Of a DNA stretch of 56,681 nt, positions 33,355-41,449 are shown one piece after another (within the stretch, counting starts at the first letter, position 1; each line of letters starts with the position of its first letter). A program made the position numbers and the translations under genes. The notes below the pieces were generated by a model. That model searched no databases and was not told the DNA's origin. It was given only the letters and a program-made list of their open reading frames with translations. The stretch comes from an uncultured Prevotellaceae bacterium (GTDB taxonomy: Bacteria; Bacteroidota; Bacteroidia; Bacteroidales; Bacteroidaceae), in contig CAMVAT010000020.1 of NCBI GenBank assembly GCA_947165505.1, positions 1 through 56,681 of the forward strand, written 5' to 3'.

Positions 33355-34824
33355 TCACTCCAGCACAATCTTCACATTCTCTTTGGTGATGTTCTTGCTG
33401 TACTGGAAGGTGGCGTCGTGCTTGGCGTGGATGACGATGTCCTTGAGGTGGATGCCGTCGATGGGCATCTCGGGCAGTCCGTTGAACTCCATGGCGTAGC
33501 CGGCATGGCTGCAGATGACGCGCCGGATGTCGATGTTGCGGAAGATGGGCGTCTCCTCGGTCACGGGCACCGCCGGCACCTTGGCCTCGCCGCTGCCGTC
33601 GGCCAGGGCCTCCGACACCGACTTGCCGCCGTAGTACATATTAAACGTCAGGGCGTAGGTCTTGATGTCGTTCATGGTCACGCCGTCGATATAGATGTTC
33701 TCCACCAGTCCGCCGCGGCCGCGGGTCGATTTGAAGCGCAGACCCACGTCGGTGCCCAGGAATTGGCAGTTGCGCACCATGATGTTCTGCACGCCGCCGC
33801 TCATCTCCGAGCCCACCACGAAACCGCCGTGACCGGCAAACACGGTGCAACCATCGACCACCACATTCTCGCAGGGCCGTCCGCGCCGGCGCCCGTCGGC
33901 GTCCTTGCCGCTCTTCAGGCAGATGCCGTCGTCGCCCGCGTCAAACTTCGAGTTGACGATGAGGGCATTCTTACACGACTCCAGGTCCAGAGCGTCGCCG
34001 TTCTGCGCATAGGCGGGGTTGCGGGCCAGCACACCGTCGATGATGATGTTCTCGCACATGAGCGGGTGCAGGTTCCATGCGGGTGAGTTCTGGAAGATGA
34101 CATCCTTCAGAAGCACGTTCTTGCAGCCCACCAGACTGATCATCACCGGGCGCAGGAATCGCTTGATCTCGTTCCACTCCTGTGCGGTCAGGTTCTTGTC
34201 GGGCACGTTCATTTTCGCCCCTTGCTCGGCCTTGTCGTAACCGGCCGTGGGCACCCAGTAGTCGGGGCGCTTGGTCACGCCGCCGGGCTGCGAGGTCAGT
34301 TCCTTCCACTGTGCCTCGGTCACCTTGCTCTTCTTCAGCGGGCGCCAGTACTGTCCGTTGCCGTCGATGGCACCGTGGCCCGTGATGGCGATATTAGTCT
34401 GTCCCATGGCACTGATGGGCGACTGGCAGCGTCGGGTGTCGAGACCCTCGAACGAGGTGTCGATGATGGGGTAGAGGCTGTCGTCGGCAGCGAATTGTAT
34501 CACGGCTCCGTGGTCCAGATAGAGTTCGATGTTCGACTTCAGCACGATGGGGCCGGTGAGCCAGATGCCGCAAGGCACGGTGAGACGGCCGCCGCCCTTG
34601 GCGCTCAGTGCGTCGATGGCGCGTGCGAAGGCATCGGTGCAGAGCTGCTGTCCGGTGGCGTCGGCGCCGAAGTCAGGCAGCCGCACCTCGTTGGCGGGTA
34701 TCACGGGAGCGCTCACCTCGGGCATGGCGAAGGGCAGGTCTTGAGTGTACTTCTTGTAGGGATTCTGGGCCATGGCCGTGATGCTCACAGCGGCCAGCAG
34801 CAGTGTGATTAGTCTTTTGCTCAT
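33355..34824 (-). CDS. GH28 polygalacturonase family enzyme
   Basis: A 489-residue secreted beta-helix hydrolase (signal peptide ends ITAMAQ) that cleaves alpha-galacturonic acid linkages. The family motifs are all present: NGDALD (Asp277), AGDDGICLKSG (Asp298, Asp299), AGHGGFVVGSEMSGG (His332) and LRFKSTRGRGG (Arg363, Lys365). The sequence type, with a long loop around 160-215, fits an exo-acting enzyme of the rhamnogalacturonan or oligogalacturonide type better than an endo-polygalacturonase, but this is inference. It begins 32 bp after the small secreted protein gene and is probably co-transcribed with it. Confidence 0.93.
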   Translation of the reverse strand: MSKRLITLLLAAVSITAMAQNPYKKYTQDLPFAMPEVSAPVIPANEVRLPDFGADATGQQLCTDAFARAIDALSAKGGGRLTVPCGIWLTGPIVLKSNIELYLDHGAVIQFAADDSLYPIIDTSFEGLDTRRCQSPISAMGQTNIAITGHGAIDGNGQYWRPLKKSKVTEAQWKELTSQPGGVTKRPDYWVPTAGYDKAEQGAKMNVPDKNLTAQEWNEIKRFLRPVMISLVGCKNVLLKDVIFQNSPAWNLHPLMCENIIIDGVLARNPAYAQNGDALDLESCKNALIVNSKFDAGDDGICLKSGKDADGRRRGRPCENVVVDGCTVFAGHGGFVVGSEMSGGVQNIMVRNCQFLGTDVGLRFKSTRGRGGLVENIYIDGVTMNDIKTYALTFNMYYGGKSVSEALADGSGEAKVPAVPVTEETPIFRNIDIRRVICSHAGYAMEFNGLPEMPIDGIHLKDIVIHAKHDATFQYSKNITKENVKIVLE

Positions 34825-34856
34825 AGTTTGTCGTTATTGATTTGCTTGTTCAGGTC

Positions 34857-35318
34857 TTACTTCTTCACCTTCGTCGTCTTGTCCACATATTCGCTCTCGA
34901 GCATGTCGTTGCTCCATGTGGCGGTGATGCGGGTGCGGCGCTTGCCGCCCTTGCCCTTGTAGGTGGTCTTGCCCAGGGTCACGATGGGGGTGCCATGGCC
35001 CAGGTTCAGACCCATGTTGTCTTCCTGCGGCGTGTCGTAATACACGGTCACGGTCTTGCCCTTCTCCTCGGCATAGACATTGGCGCGCAACATCGTCATG
35101 TAGCCGTCTATCTGCATCGTGCCCGTGTAGTTGCCGTCGGCCAGGTAATTGAGTTCCAGGGTCATGATATACCCGATATATGAGCCGCCGGCGGTTTCAC
35201 CTGCTTCATGTTCGGCCATATAACTGCCCGCCCACTGCTGGGCTTGTGCCGGCAATGCACATACGAGGCCTGCCAAGGCGAGCGCGGCTGCGAGGATGGT
35301 TTTTCTGAGTGTTTTCAT
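34857..35318 (-). CDS. Small secreted beta-rich protein, unknown function
   Basis: A 153-residue protein; the ATG at 35318 opens with a signal peptide (MKTLRKTILAAALALAGLVC and ending AQAQ). The mature part of about 125 residues is rich in Tyr, Thr and Gly and looks like a small beta-barrel or sandwich (GTMQIDGYMTMLRANVYAEE, TRITATWSNDMLES). I do not recognise it with certainty; a DUF5991-like protein is possible. It is the first gene of the GH28-GH140-GH78-GH2 run. Confidence 0.75.
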   Translation of the reverse strand: MKTLRKTILAAALALAGLVCALPAQAQQWAGSYMAEHEAGETAGGSYIGYIMTLELNYLADGNYTGTMQIDGYMTMLRANVYAEEKGKTVTVYYDTPQEDNMGLNLGHGTPIVTLGKTTYKGKGGKRRTRITATWSNDMLESEYVDKTTKVKK

Positions 35319-35351
35319 TGTTATGGTCTTTTGGTGGTTAGTATTCATGCG

Positions 35352-35379
35352 CAAATATACGGAGAAAGGCGTAATGCAA
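35352..35379 (-). promoter_or_regulatory. Possible promoter of the pectinase operon
   Basis: Minus-strand TATATTTG (35359-35352) with TTG at 35379-35377; the spacer is only 17 bp. Located about 35 bp before the small secreted protein. Confidence 0.45.
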
Positions 35380-35422
35380 GTTTGTACTGCTAATCTGTTT
35401 TAAGTTGTAGCGTTTATTATAC

Positions 35423-35836
35423 CTAAGAATGTTCTAACAATTGCTTGGCAAGCGCTATAGCTTGTTCAATCAATTTTCCCGTAGGTTCAACGAAAGGCAT
35501 AACGTCTTCTTCTTCGAGCCCGTATGTGTCATCGTAATCGCCTGTCTGTCGCATTGTGAATAATCTGTGGTATAGCTTGCTGGTTTCGACAGGGAATATA
35601 CCCGATTTGATGAAATGCAGACCGAAAAGGTGGATAACACCGCTATGGCTTTGTGCTGTGTCGCCATTGGCTATTAACAATGCCGACACAGCATTGTAAG
35701 CTGCGTAATAAAGGCGGTTTGCTATTGTCTCCCAATATTTCAGACAGATGATCCCCCTTGCCTGCTCATACGCACGTCGGGATTTTTCTATTCGGAACTC
35801 AACGACAGCTCTTCGCTCTTCTATTGTTAAACTCAT
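35423..35836 (-). CDS. HEPN-domain protein of an MNT/HEPN pair
   Basis: A 137-residue helical protein of the HEPN (UPF0332-like) family. The motifs are ANRLYYAAYNAVSALL (about residue 40), SHSGVIHLFGLHFI (about 65) and RQTGDYDD (about 95). In MNT/HEPN toxin-antitoxin modules the HEPN protein is usually an RNase toxin with an RX4-6H motif; I do not see that motif clearly here, so it may be inactive or work differently. It overlaps the MNT gene by four bases (ATGA), so the two are translationally coupled. Confidence 0.88.
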   Translation of the reverse strand: MSLTIEERRAVVEFRIEKSRRAYEQARGIICLKYWETIANRLYYAAYNAVSALLIANGDTAQSHSGVIHLFGLHFIKSGIFPVETSKLYHRLFTMRQTGDYDDTYGLEEEDVMPFVEPTGKLIEQAIALAKQLLEHS

Positions 35837-36231
35837 AATGTAACTCCTTCCTTCATAACATTTTTATAGAATGGTGTGAAACTTTTGGCATTCCATTCTT
35901 TTGTCGTGAATATGATGGGGTTGATCATTTCGTCAATTTGCCATCCAAACTCACGGATTGGGTACGAGATTTCATCTATGTCGGCAGATGTAATCCGGTC
36001 TTTGTCAAGCAAGATTAATACATCCCAGTCACTTTCTTGGTGGGCATCACCCCGCGCACGGGATCCAAAAAGAATGGCCCGTCCCTTGTAAGGGGATGCT
36101 TTCTGTAGTATCTTTCCTATGCCGTTTGCAACCGTCCGCAGGTCGGTTGCAAACTCATGCTTCTGTTCTTCAGAAGCCTTCGTAGGGATATCCTGTTCAT
36201 TGAGAACATGGGGGGTGATGGGTTGTGGCAT
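35833..36231 (-). CDS. MNT-type nucleotidyltransferase, partner of HEPN
   Basis: A 132-residue protein with the minimal nucleotidyltransferase signature GSRARGDAHQESDWDVL (about residues 55-72), which gives the GS...DxD metal-binding centre. In characterised modules MNT proteins neutralise the HEPN partner by adding AMP to it. About 45 residues precede the core, more than in the smallest members. It is the first gene of the pair, with GC lower than in the pectin genes on its right and left, in agreement with a mobile accessory module. Confidence 0.9.
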   Translation of the reverse strand: MPQPITPHVLNEQDIPTKASEEQKHEFATDLRTVANGIGKILQKASPYKGRAILFGSRARGDAHQESDWDVLILLDKDRITSADIDEISYPIREFGWQIDEMINPIIFTTKEWNAKSFTPFYKNVMKEGVTL

Positions 36232-36283
36232 AATGAAATGAATATATTAAGGGGCTATTGTTGTCAGATGTTGTTGATGTGTG

Positions 36284-36291
36284 CAAAGATA
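36284..36291 (-). promoter_or_regulatory. -7 element before the MNT/HEPN pair
   Basis: TATCTTTG on the minus strand 53 bp before the MNT start; no -33 TTG at standard distance. Confidence 0.4.
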
Positions 36292-36403
36292 GTAAAAACA
36301 ATCGAAAATAATGTCATTCGTACGCTTTTTCTTTGAAAAGATGGCAAAAAATGTGTGTTTGTGAAATAATATGTATTCTTGCTTCGGAAAAAACAGAATC
36401 ATA

Positions 36404-38647
36404 CTATCTCACCACCACTTTCTTTCCGCCGGTGATGTACAGGCCGGGCTTGGGAGTGCCAGTGACCTGACGTCCGTCGGGCAGGAACAGGCGGCTGTCG
36501 GTCTGCACTCGGTCACTGGTGGCCTGGCGGATGCCCGTAGAGGCCTGCTCGAGCACAAGCTCCAGACCGCGGCGCGCATCCAGCTTGCCATGGCCGAAGC
36601 GCTCGGGCGACGCCTCGGTCCACTCGTCGGTGCGGCACGACTTGACCAGTATGTCGCGTATCTGCGCCACGGTCAGCGAGGGGTCGGCCTGCAACCATAG
36701 GGCGATGGTACCCGCCACGGCAGGTGCCGACTGCGATGTGCCTTCCTCGCAGGTATAGTGGAACCCGTTCCACATCATCTCCTCGCGCAGGGGTATCGGG
36801 AAGTCGCCCCCCATGCCGCTGTCGTCATCATCCGTGGCTTTATAACTGCTGATGTTATACTCATCATCGTCGTATCCGTCATCACCATATCCGTCATCAC
36901 CATATTCGTCATCGCCATACCCATCGTCAAACCCTGATTCGTCATCACCCATTTCTTTTTCCATCTGCTCTTTCATATAGTCGAGGTAGTAATGGCTGGT
37001 GGCCGACACAACGTTGACGCCCGGAGCACACAACGTAGGGCAGTGTACGCCGTTGAAGCCTGTGCCCCAGCTGCTGAATTCGGCCACATCGTACAGCACG
37101 TTCTTTTTGTCTTCCGACTCGTCAAACAGCGAGCGCTTGGTGGCGTTGGCACTGTAGGCTCCCACGCTGATCACATCGGGTGCAGTGCTCCAGTCGTTCA
37201 TGGTCAGTATCGACTCGCTGTCGGAGTAACCCTTGAGGTCCAACGAATGCAGGCGCTCGCCAAACAGATACAGCTCGGTGCCCTGCTTGCCGCGCACGGT
37301 CAGTTCAAAGGCATATCCGAAATCTTCGGCATACGTACCCTGGAAGTAGCATGCCAGCTGCGTGTGGCCCTCGCTCTTGAGCACGCCGATATGCAGCTCG
37401 CCATCGAAACCCTCAGCCAGCGTCGCGTCGTCGGCGCTGTTCAACTCATACAGCGAACCGCGGTCGGCATCCAGCACCGGCGACTGCCACACCGGGGTGT
37501 AGATGGGGTCGTAATGATCATCTTCGCCTGTCTTCTGCACGAGCGAGAGTTGCATCGACAGCGGTGCGTCTTCATAGACATAGCCTTCGAGCAGCGCCGA
37601 GTTTTTGGTCATCATGGTGCGCAGCACATCGTCGTCGCTTTCAAACACCTTGTGCAGGGTGATATGCGCGTCGCCCTCGTTGCCGGCCGAGAGCACCACC
37701 GGCACACCCTGTTGGCACAGCGCCTCGAAGGCCTCGGTCATCACGCCCTTGCCGTCGTGCGAACCGATGTTGATGCCCAGACTGCCGTTCACCACCACGG
37801 GTTGCTGACTCTGCCGGGCATAATGGCTGATGAAGACCAACGAGTGAAACAGTCCGCGCGTGGCCTTGATCTCCATGATGGGCACTTCCTCGTTGGGGTC
37901 GCTGTCCTTGTCGGTGCAGCAGAGCACGATGTCGGCATCGGGTGCCATGCCGCCGAAGCCCTGCGGCGAGCGCGTGCCTGCGGCAATGGTGGCGGTGTGC
38001 GAACCGTGGTAGGCGCCGCGCACGTCGGTGGTGAGCTGTGCTATCTGCTCGGGCGTGTCGTAGAGAGTGCCCGGCAGTGTCATGCCGTCTATCTCCACCC
38101 CGGTGCCGCTATCCACGCTGGGCATATAGACGGCCTTGATGCGCGAGCGGCCCTCGGCATCGAGAAAGGCAGGGTGCTGGAAGTCGAAGCCGGTGTCGAT
38201 GACGACGACGGTGACGCCCTTGCCTGTGTAGGGCTGGTCGCCGATGTGGCCTGTCTGTCCGTCTATCTGGTCCGACCGTATCTCACGGCGTGTGACGTCG
38301 CTGTGCCACCGATAGCCGATGGGGTAGGTGGCGATGCGCGTCACACCCGCCAGCTGCTCCACGGCCCCGAGGGCGCTGAGCGGCATGGTGGCCGACACCT
38401 GTCGTCCTATCTTGCCGTGCAGGGTGAGTCCGGCGGCACGCAGCTCGGAGAGGGTGGCGTCGGCTATGGTCTCATCTAATTGGATGACCACCTCGGCTGT
38501 CTGGTTGTCGGTGGTGGCGGCGCGAGCCGTCTTCGCCTGCATGCCGTGGGTCAGCATGCGCGTTTGCAGGGTCACTTTGTCTGTGGTCTGTGCCATGGCT
38601 GCTGCGGCGAGCATCAGGCAGAGGATGAACGGTAGGATTCTTTTCAT
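36404..38647 (-). CDS. Secreted S8 subtilisin-like serine protease with acidic repeat and T9SS-like tail
   Basis: A 747-residue protease. I took the ATG at 38647, which starts with a clean signal peptide (ends AAAAMAQ). The catalytic triad is visible: Asp151 in VVVIDTGFD, His214 in AYHGSHTAT and Ser near 638 in EGTSQSAPAVAG, with the oxyanion Asn in VVNGSLGIN. Residues of about 30-110 look like a propeptide inhibitor. Between the last catalytic strands (coded by about 36850-36955) is a low-complexity insert of GDDGY/GDDEY units encoded by 15-bp tandem repeats. The C-terminus (DGRQVTGTPKPGLYITGGKK) has the Por/T9SS sorting pattern, so the enzyme is probably exported to or through the outer membrane. 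Own promoter at 38674-38705. Confidence 0.93.
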   Translation of the reverse strand: MKRILPFILCLMLAAAAMAQTTDKVTLQTRMLTHGMQAKTARAATTDNQTAEVVIQLDETIADATLSELRAAGLTLHGKIGRQVSATMPLSALGAVEQLAGVTRIATYPIGYRWHSDVTRREIRSDQIDGQTGHIGDQPYTGKGVTVVVIDTGFDFQHPAFLDAEGRSRIKAVYMPSVDSGTGVEIDGMTLPGTLYDTPEQIAQLTTDVRGAYHGSHTATIAAGTRSPQGFGGMAPDADIVLCCTDKDSDPNEEVPIMEIKATRGLFHSLVFISHYARQSQQPVVVNGSLGINIGSHDGKGVMTEAFEALCQQGVPVVLSAGNEGDAHITLHKVFESDDDVLRTMMTKNSALLEGYVYEDAPLSMQLSLVQKTGEDDHYDPIYTPVWQSPVLDADRGSLYELNSADDATLAEGFDGELHIGVLKSEGHTQLACYFQGTYAEDFGYAFELTVRGKQGTELYLFGERLHSLDLKGYSDSESILTMNDWSTAPDVISVGAYSANATKRSLFDESEDKKNVLYDVAEFSSWGTGFNGVHCPTLCAPGVNVVSATSHYYLDYMKEQMEKEMGDDESGFDDGYGDDEYGDDGYGDDGYDDDEYNISSYKATDDDDSGMGGDFPIPLREEMMWNGFHYTCEEGTSQSAPAVAGTIALWLQADPSLTVAQIRDILVKSCRTDEWTEASPERFGHGKLDARRGLELVLEQASTGIRQATSDRVQTDSRLFLPDGRQVTGTPKPGLYITGGKKVVVR
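36850..36955 (-). repeat. 15-bp tandem repeat coding for GDDGY units
   Basis: The plus strand repeats CCGTCATCACCATAT with variants. Each unit codes five residues, so copy-number change keeps the frame. The insert lies on a surface loop of the protease domain. Confidence 0.8.
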
Positions 38648-38673
38648 TGCGTTAAGTTGTTGATATTGCGGCG

Positions 38674-38705
38674 CAAAGGTATGTAAAATCTTTTTTACCG
38701 CCAAA
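38674..38705 (-). promoter_or_regulatory. Promoter of the S8 protease gene
   Basis: Minus-strand TTTG (38705-38702) and TACCTTTG (38681-38674), 20-bp spacer. Confidence 0.7.
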
Positions 38706-38841
38706 TACTTGGGGTGTTATTCAGAAAAAATCTATCTAACTCAAGTTTCTATAGTAGTTAAGTAGTCAGTAGTTAAGTTGTTAGACCGATACTCTGACAA
38801 TGAGATACGCCCCAACACAGGGATTGGCTTCACTACGGTTG

Positions 38842-38883
38842 CTATTCCCATGCCTGTCCTTGATTGATGGTCAGAAGGTGTCG
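38842..38883 (-). pseudogene. Remnant of the 3' end of a paralogue of the 46222-47295 gene
   Basis: These 42 bases match the last codons and stop (TINQGQAWE) of the gene at 46222-47295 with one substitution and one missing base. Nothing else of that gene is left here. The rest of the 38706-38990 gap holds a short tandem repeat of AGTAGTTAAG type (38751-38783) and the promoter of the next gene. Confidence 0.75.
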
Positions 38884-38917
38884 TTCTCGGCCGTCCGTGA
38901 ATAAAAAAGCTCGGATT

Positions 38918-38949
38918 ATTGGTAGATAGCCAAGAATGATGTAACTTTG
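38918..38949 (+). promoter_or_regulatory. Promoter of the CE6-type esterase gene
   Basis: ATTG (38918-38921) and TAACTTTG (38942-38949), 20-bp spacer, about 40 bp before the ATG. Confidence 0.7.
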
Positions 38950-38990
38950 CACCGTCAAACGACCAATCAATTTCTAACTAACACAAATTT

Positions 38991-40763
38991 ATGAAACTGA
39001 AACAATTACTCATCGCCGGCGGCTTCATGGCCGCTTCTGTGCTCAACGCGAACGCCCAACCTGATCCCAATTTCCACATCTATCTCTGTTTCGGACAGTC
39101 GAACATGGAGGGCAACGCACAATGGGAAACCGTCGATAACCAATTCGTCGATTCCAGATTCCAAATGCTCGCCACGACCAACTTCAGTTCGCCGCAACGC
39201 ACTATGGGCAACTGGTACACGGCCTATTGCCCCATCGTCAGCCCGGCAGGAAAACTCGGTCCCACTGACTATTTCGGACGCACCATGGTGGCGGCTCTGC
39301 CCGCTGACGTGAAGGTGGGAGTCGTGGCGGTGGCCATGGGCGGCAGTCCCATACAGATGTTCGACAAGGATCTGTATCAGCAGACCATCAACAACAACGC
39401 CAGCGAATGGTACGTGACGCTTGCCAAACAGTATTACGGCAGCAACCCCTACCAACGAATCATCGAAATGGCCAAGAAAGCGCAGGAGTCGGGTGTCATC
39501 AAAGGCATCCTTTTGCACCAGGGCTGCTCCAACTGCGGCGACCCCAATTGGCCCAATATGGTGAAGAAAATCTATAACGATATGCTGGCCGACCTCGGTT
39601 TGAACGCCGCCGACGTGCCGCTGTTCGTGGGCGAGACGGAATATCAGGATATGGGCGGCGGATGTTCATCGCACAACGCGGTGGTGGCCCGTGTGCCCGA
39701 TGTCATTCCTACCGCCCATGTGGTCAGCGCGAAAGGATGTCCGGGCAACGGCGTTGACCCCTGGCATTTCAACCCCTCTGGCTATCGCACGCTGGGCAAA
39801 CGTTATGCTTATGAGGCGTTGCGCGTCATGGGCATTCCAACACAGGCGGATGCATCATACACGATACCGGCCAATCTCAAGAACTTTTTCAGCGCTACGG
39901 CGATGAGCTCTGTCAACGACATCGTCATGAAGGTGGGAACGGCACGTAACTTCGTCGTGAACGTGACCTTTGCCGACGGACACTCCGAGGATGTGTCGGA
40001 CGATGTGCAACTGACCTTGCCCGCGTTCCTCACGGTCGAACAAGGAAAACTGAAAGCAGTGGGCGAGGGGAGTGGAACGGTCACGGCGTCCTATACGGAT
40101 TTCATGGGACAGATGGTCAGTACGACGTTCAACGTGGAAGCGGGTACGCAAGGCACCAACCACTATCTTACGGTCAATAACGGAACGGCTGGCACCAATC
40201 CGTGGGACAAACAGTTGAGCACATGGCTCAACACGTCGATGGAGACTGGGAAGACTTACGTGGTTAAGGCCACCATCAAGGCTGACAACGGAGGCGACTG
40301 CGCGCTTTGGCCGATATGGACGACAAGCTCTAACCGCAACCAATGGGGTAATAGCGATGATGTGCAATATCTGGATAACTTCAAGGTCACATCTTCCTTC
40401 CAAGAGTTCACATGGGAGTTCCAAGCCACATTCCCTCACGACAAAATCCAGTTCTCGTTCGGCAAGATTGGCGGACTGGTCTGTTTCGACGATGTGTCGT
40501 GCAAGTTGAAGGGCTCTGATGAGGAGATGGTGGTCAACGGCAGTTTCGAGTCTGACGACCTCTCGAAGTGGGAGATTATCTCTTGGGCAGGTCAGACCAT
40601 GAAGATTGAGGAAGAAGTCCAAACGGGCATCGCTCAAGTGGTGGCTGACGTTCCTGTGGGGTCTGCCGACACCGTGTACGACCTCGTGGGTCGCAAGGTG
40701 AATCCTTCCTCCCTCCGTCCCGGCATCTATATCATGAATGGCAAGAAATTCATCTTGAAATAA
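38991..40763 (+). CDS. Secreted CE6/SASA-type acetylesterase with C-terminal modules and T9SS-like tail
   Basis: A 590-residue multi-domain esterase. Signal peptide (ends NANAQ), then an SGNH domain (residues of about 25-280) with CFGQSNMEGN (nucleophile Ser), LLHQGCSN (block III) and VDPWHFNPSGY (Asp/His). This order is that of CE6 and SASA acetylesterases that remove acetyl groups from xylan or other plant glycans. Residues of about 290-385 look like a bacterial Ig-like (Big_2) domain. Residues of about 390-540 look like a CBM4-type sandwich (NGSFESDDLSKWEI near the end). The tail is VYDLVGRKVNP and GIYIMNGKKF, a T9SS-like signal. It is the first of three plus-strand genes with individual spacers. 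Confidence 0.9.
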   Translation: MKLKQLLIAGGFMAASVLNANAQPDPNFHIYLCFGQSNMEGNAQWETVDNQFVDSRFQMLATTNFSSPQRTMGNWYTAYCPIVSPAGKLGPTDYFGRTMVAALPADVKVGVVAVAMGGSPIQMFDKDLYQQTINNNASEWYVTLAKQYYGSNPYQRIIEMAKKAQESGVIKGILLHQGCSNCGDPNWPNMVKKIYNDMLADLGLNAADVPLFVGETEYQDMGGGCSSHNAVVARVPDVIPTAHVVSAKGCPGNGVDPWHFNPSGYRTLGKRYAYEALRVMGIPTQADASYTIPANLKNFFSATAMSSVNDIVMKVGTARNFVVNVTFADGHSEDVSDDVQLTLPAFLTVEQGKLKAVGEGSGTVTASYTDFMGQMVSTTFNVEAGTQGTNHYLTVNNGTAGTNPWDKQLSTWLNTSMETGKTYVVKATIKADNGGDCALWPIWTTSSNRNQWGNSDDVQYLDNFKVTSSFQEFTWEFQATFPHDKIQFSFGKIGGLVCFDDVSCKLKGSDEEMVVNGSFESDDLSKWEIISWAGQTMKIEEEVQTGIAQVVADVPVGSADTVYDLVGRKVNPSSLRPGIYIMNGKKFILK

Positions 40764-40782
40764 ATATCAACACCTTTTGCTA

Positions 40783-40808
40783 GTAGGGACGCGGCGTGCC
40801 GCGTCCGC
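40783..40808. repeat. Family A-like single-arm palindrome
   Basis: GTAGGGACGCGGCGTGCCGC and following: same architecture as the family A arm, with GGACGCGG in place of GGACAGGG. It lies 20 bp after the esterase stop codon and could stop transcription. Confidence 0.75.
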
Positions 40809-40836
40809 AATACATCCCATAAAAGAACTAAATAGT

Positions 40837-41358
40837 ATGATTTACAAAAAGTATTTTGTCTTAGCATGGTTGTTGGCGTTCATGGCAGTCGTACCTGCCA
40901 TGGCGCAAGCACCTCAGCACACACCGGAACTGGAGTTCGTGCTGCAACTGAAAGTGACTTTGGGACAAGCCTACAGCTTGGGCGACACGCCCAACGGACG
41001 GCGGACGGTGATTCCCATCACCGGAGGCACCTTTGAGGGACCACTGCTCAAAGGCACGATTATCAACGGCGGTGCCGACTATCAGTTGGCCGACCCGAAA
41101 ACCAACCGCACCACATTAGAGGCCATCTATTCCATCAAGACCGACGATGGCGTGTATATCCACGTGCGCAACAAGGGCATCATCCACTCGGAGCAAAACG
41201 GCGGCGGTCAACCCTCGTTTTATTTCAAGGCGGCACCTCAGTTCGAGGCTCCCTCTGACAGTCCCTACGCCTGGCTCAACAATGCCATCTACGTCTGCGA
41301 GCCCGCTTTCGACAGCGCCTTCCAAGGCATCGTCCTGAATGTGTGGAAGGTGAAGTGA
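40837..41358 (+). CDS. Secreted DUF3237 family protein
   Basis: A 173-residue protein with signal peptide (ends PAMAQA); the ATG at 40837 is the natural start. The mature part matches DUF3237: PELEFVLQLKVTLGQAYSLG, RTVIPITGGTFEGPLLKGT, ADYQLADP and VYIHVRNKGI are the conserved strands of this small beta-barrel family. No enzymatic activity is established for it to my knowledge. The gene follows the acetylesterase by 73 bp and may be co-transcribed. It ends 30 bp before the promoter of the TonB-domain gene. Confidence 0.88.
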   Translation: MIYKKYFVLAWLLAFMAVVPAMAQAPQHTPELEFVLQLKVTLGQAYSLGDTPNGRRTVIPITGGTFEGPLLKGTIINGGADYQLADPKTNRTTLEAIYSIKTDDGVYIHVRNKGIIHSEQNGGGQPSFYFKAAPQFEAPSDSPYAWLNNAIYVCEPAFDSAFQGIVLNVWKVK

Positions 41359-41388
41359 TCATCAACTGTGAAAAAAAAGTCTGAATTA

Positions 41389-41419
41389 TTTGCAGATTGT
41401 CAGATTTTTAGTATCTTTG
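41389..41419 (+). promoter_or_regulatory. Promoter of the TonB-domain gene
   Basis: TTTG (41389-41392) and TATCTTTG (41412-41419) with a 19-bp spacer; a textbook match. Confidence 0.75.
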
Positions 41420-41449
41420 CCCCATGTAAAACTTAAAAAATTCGACAAT

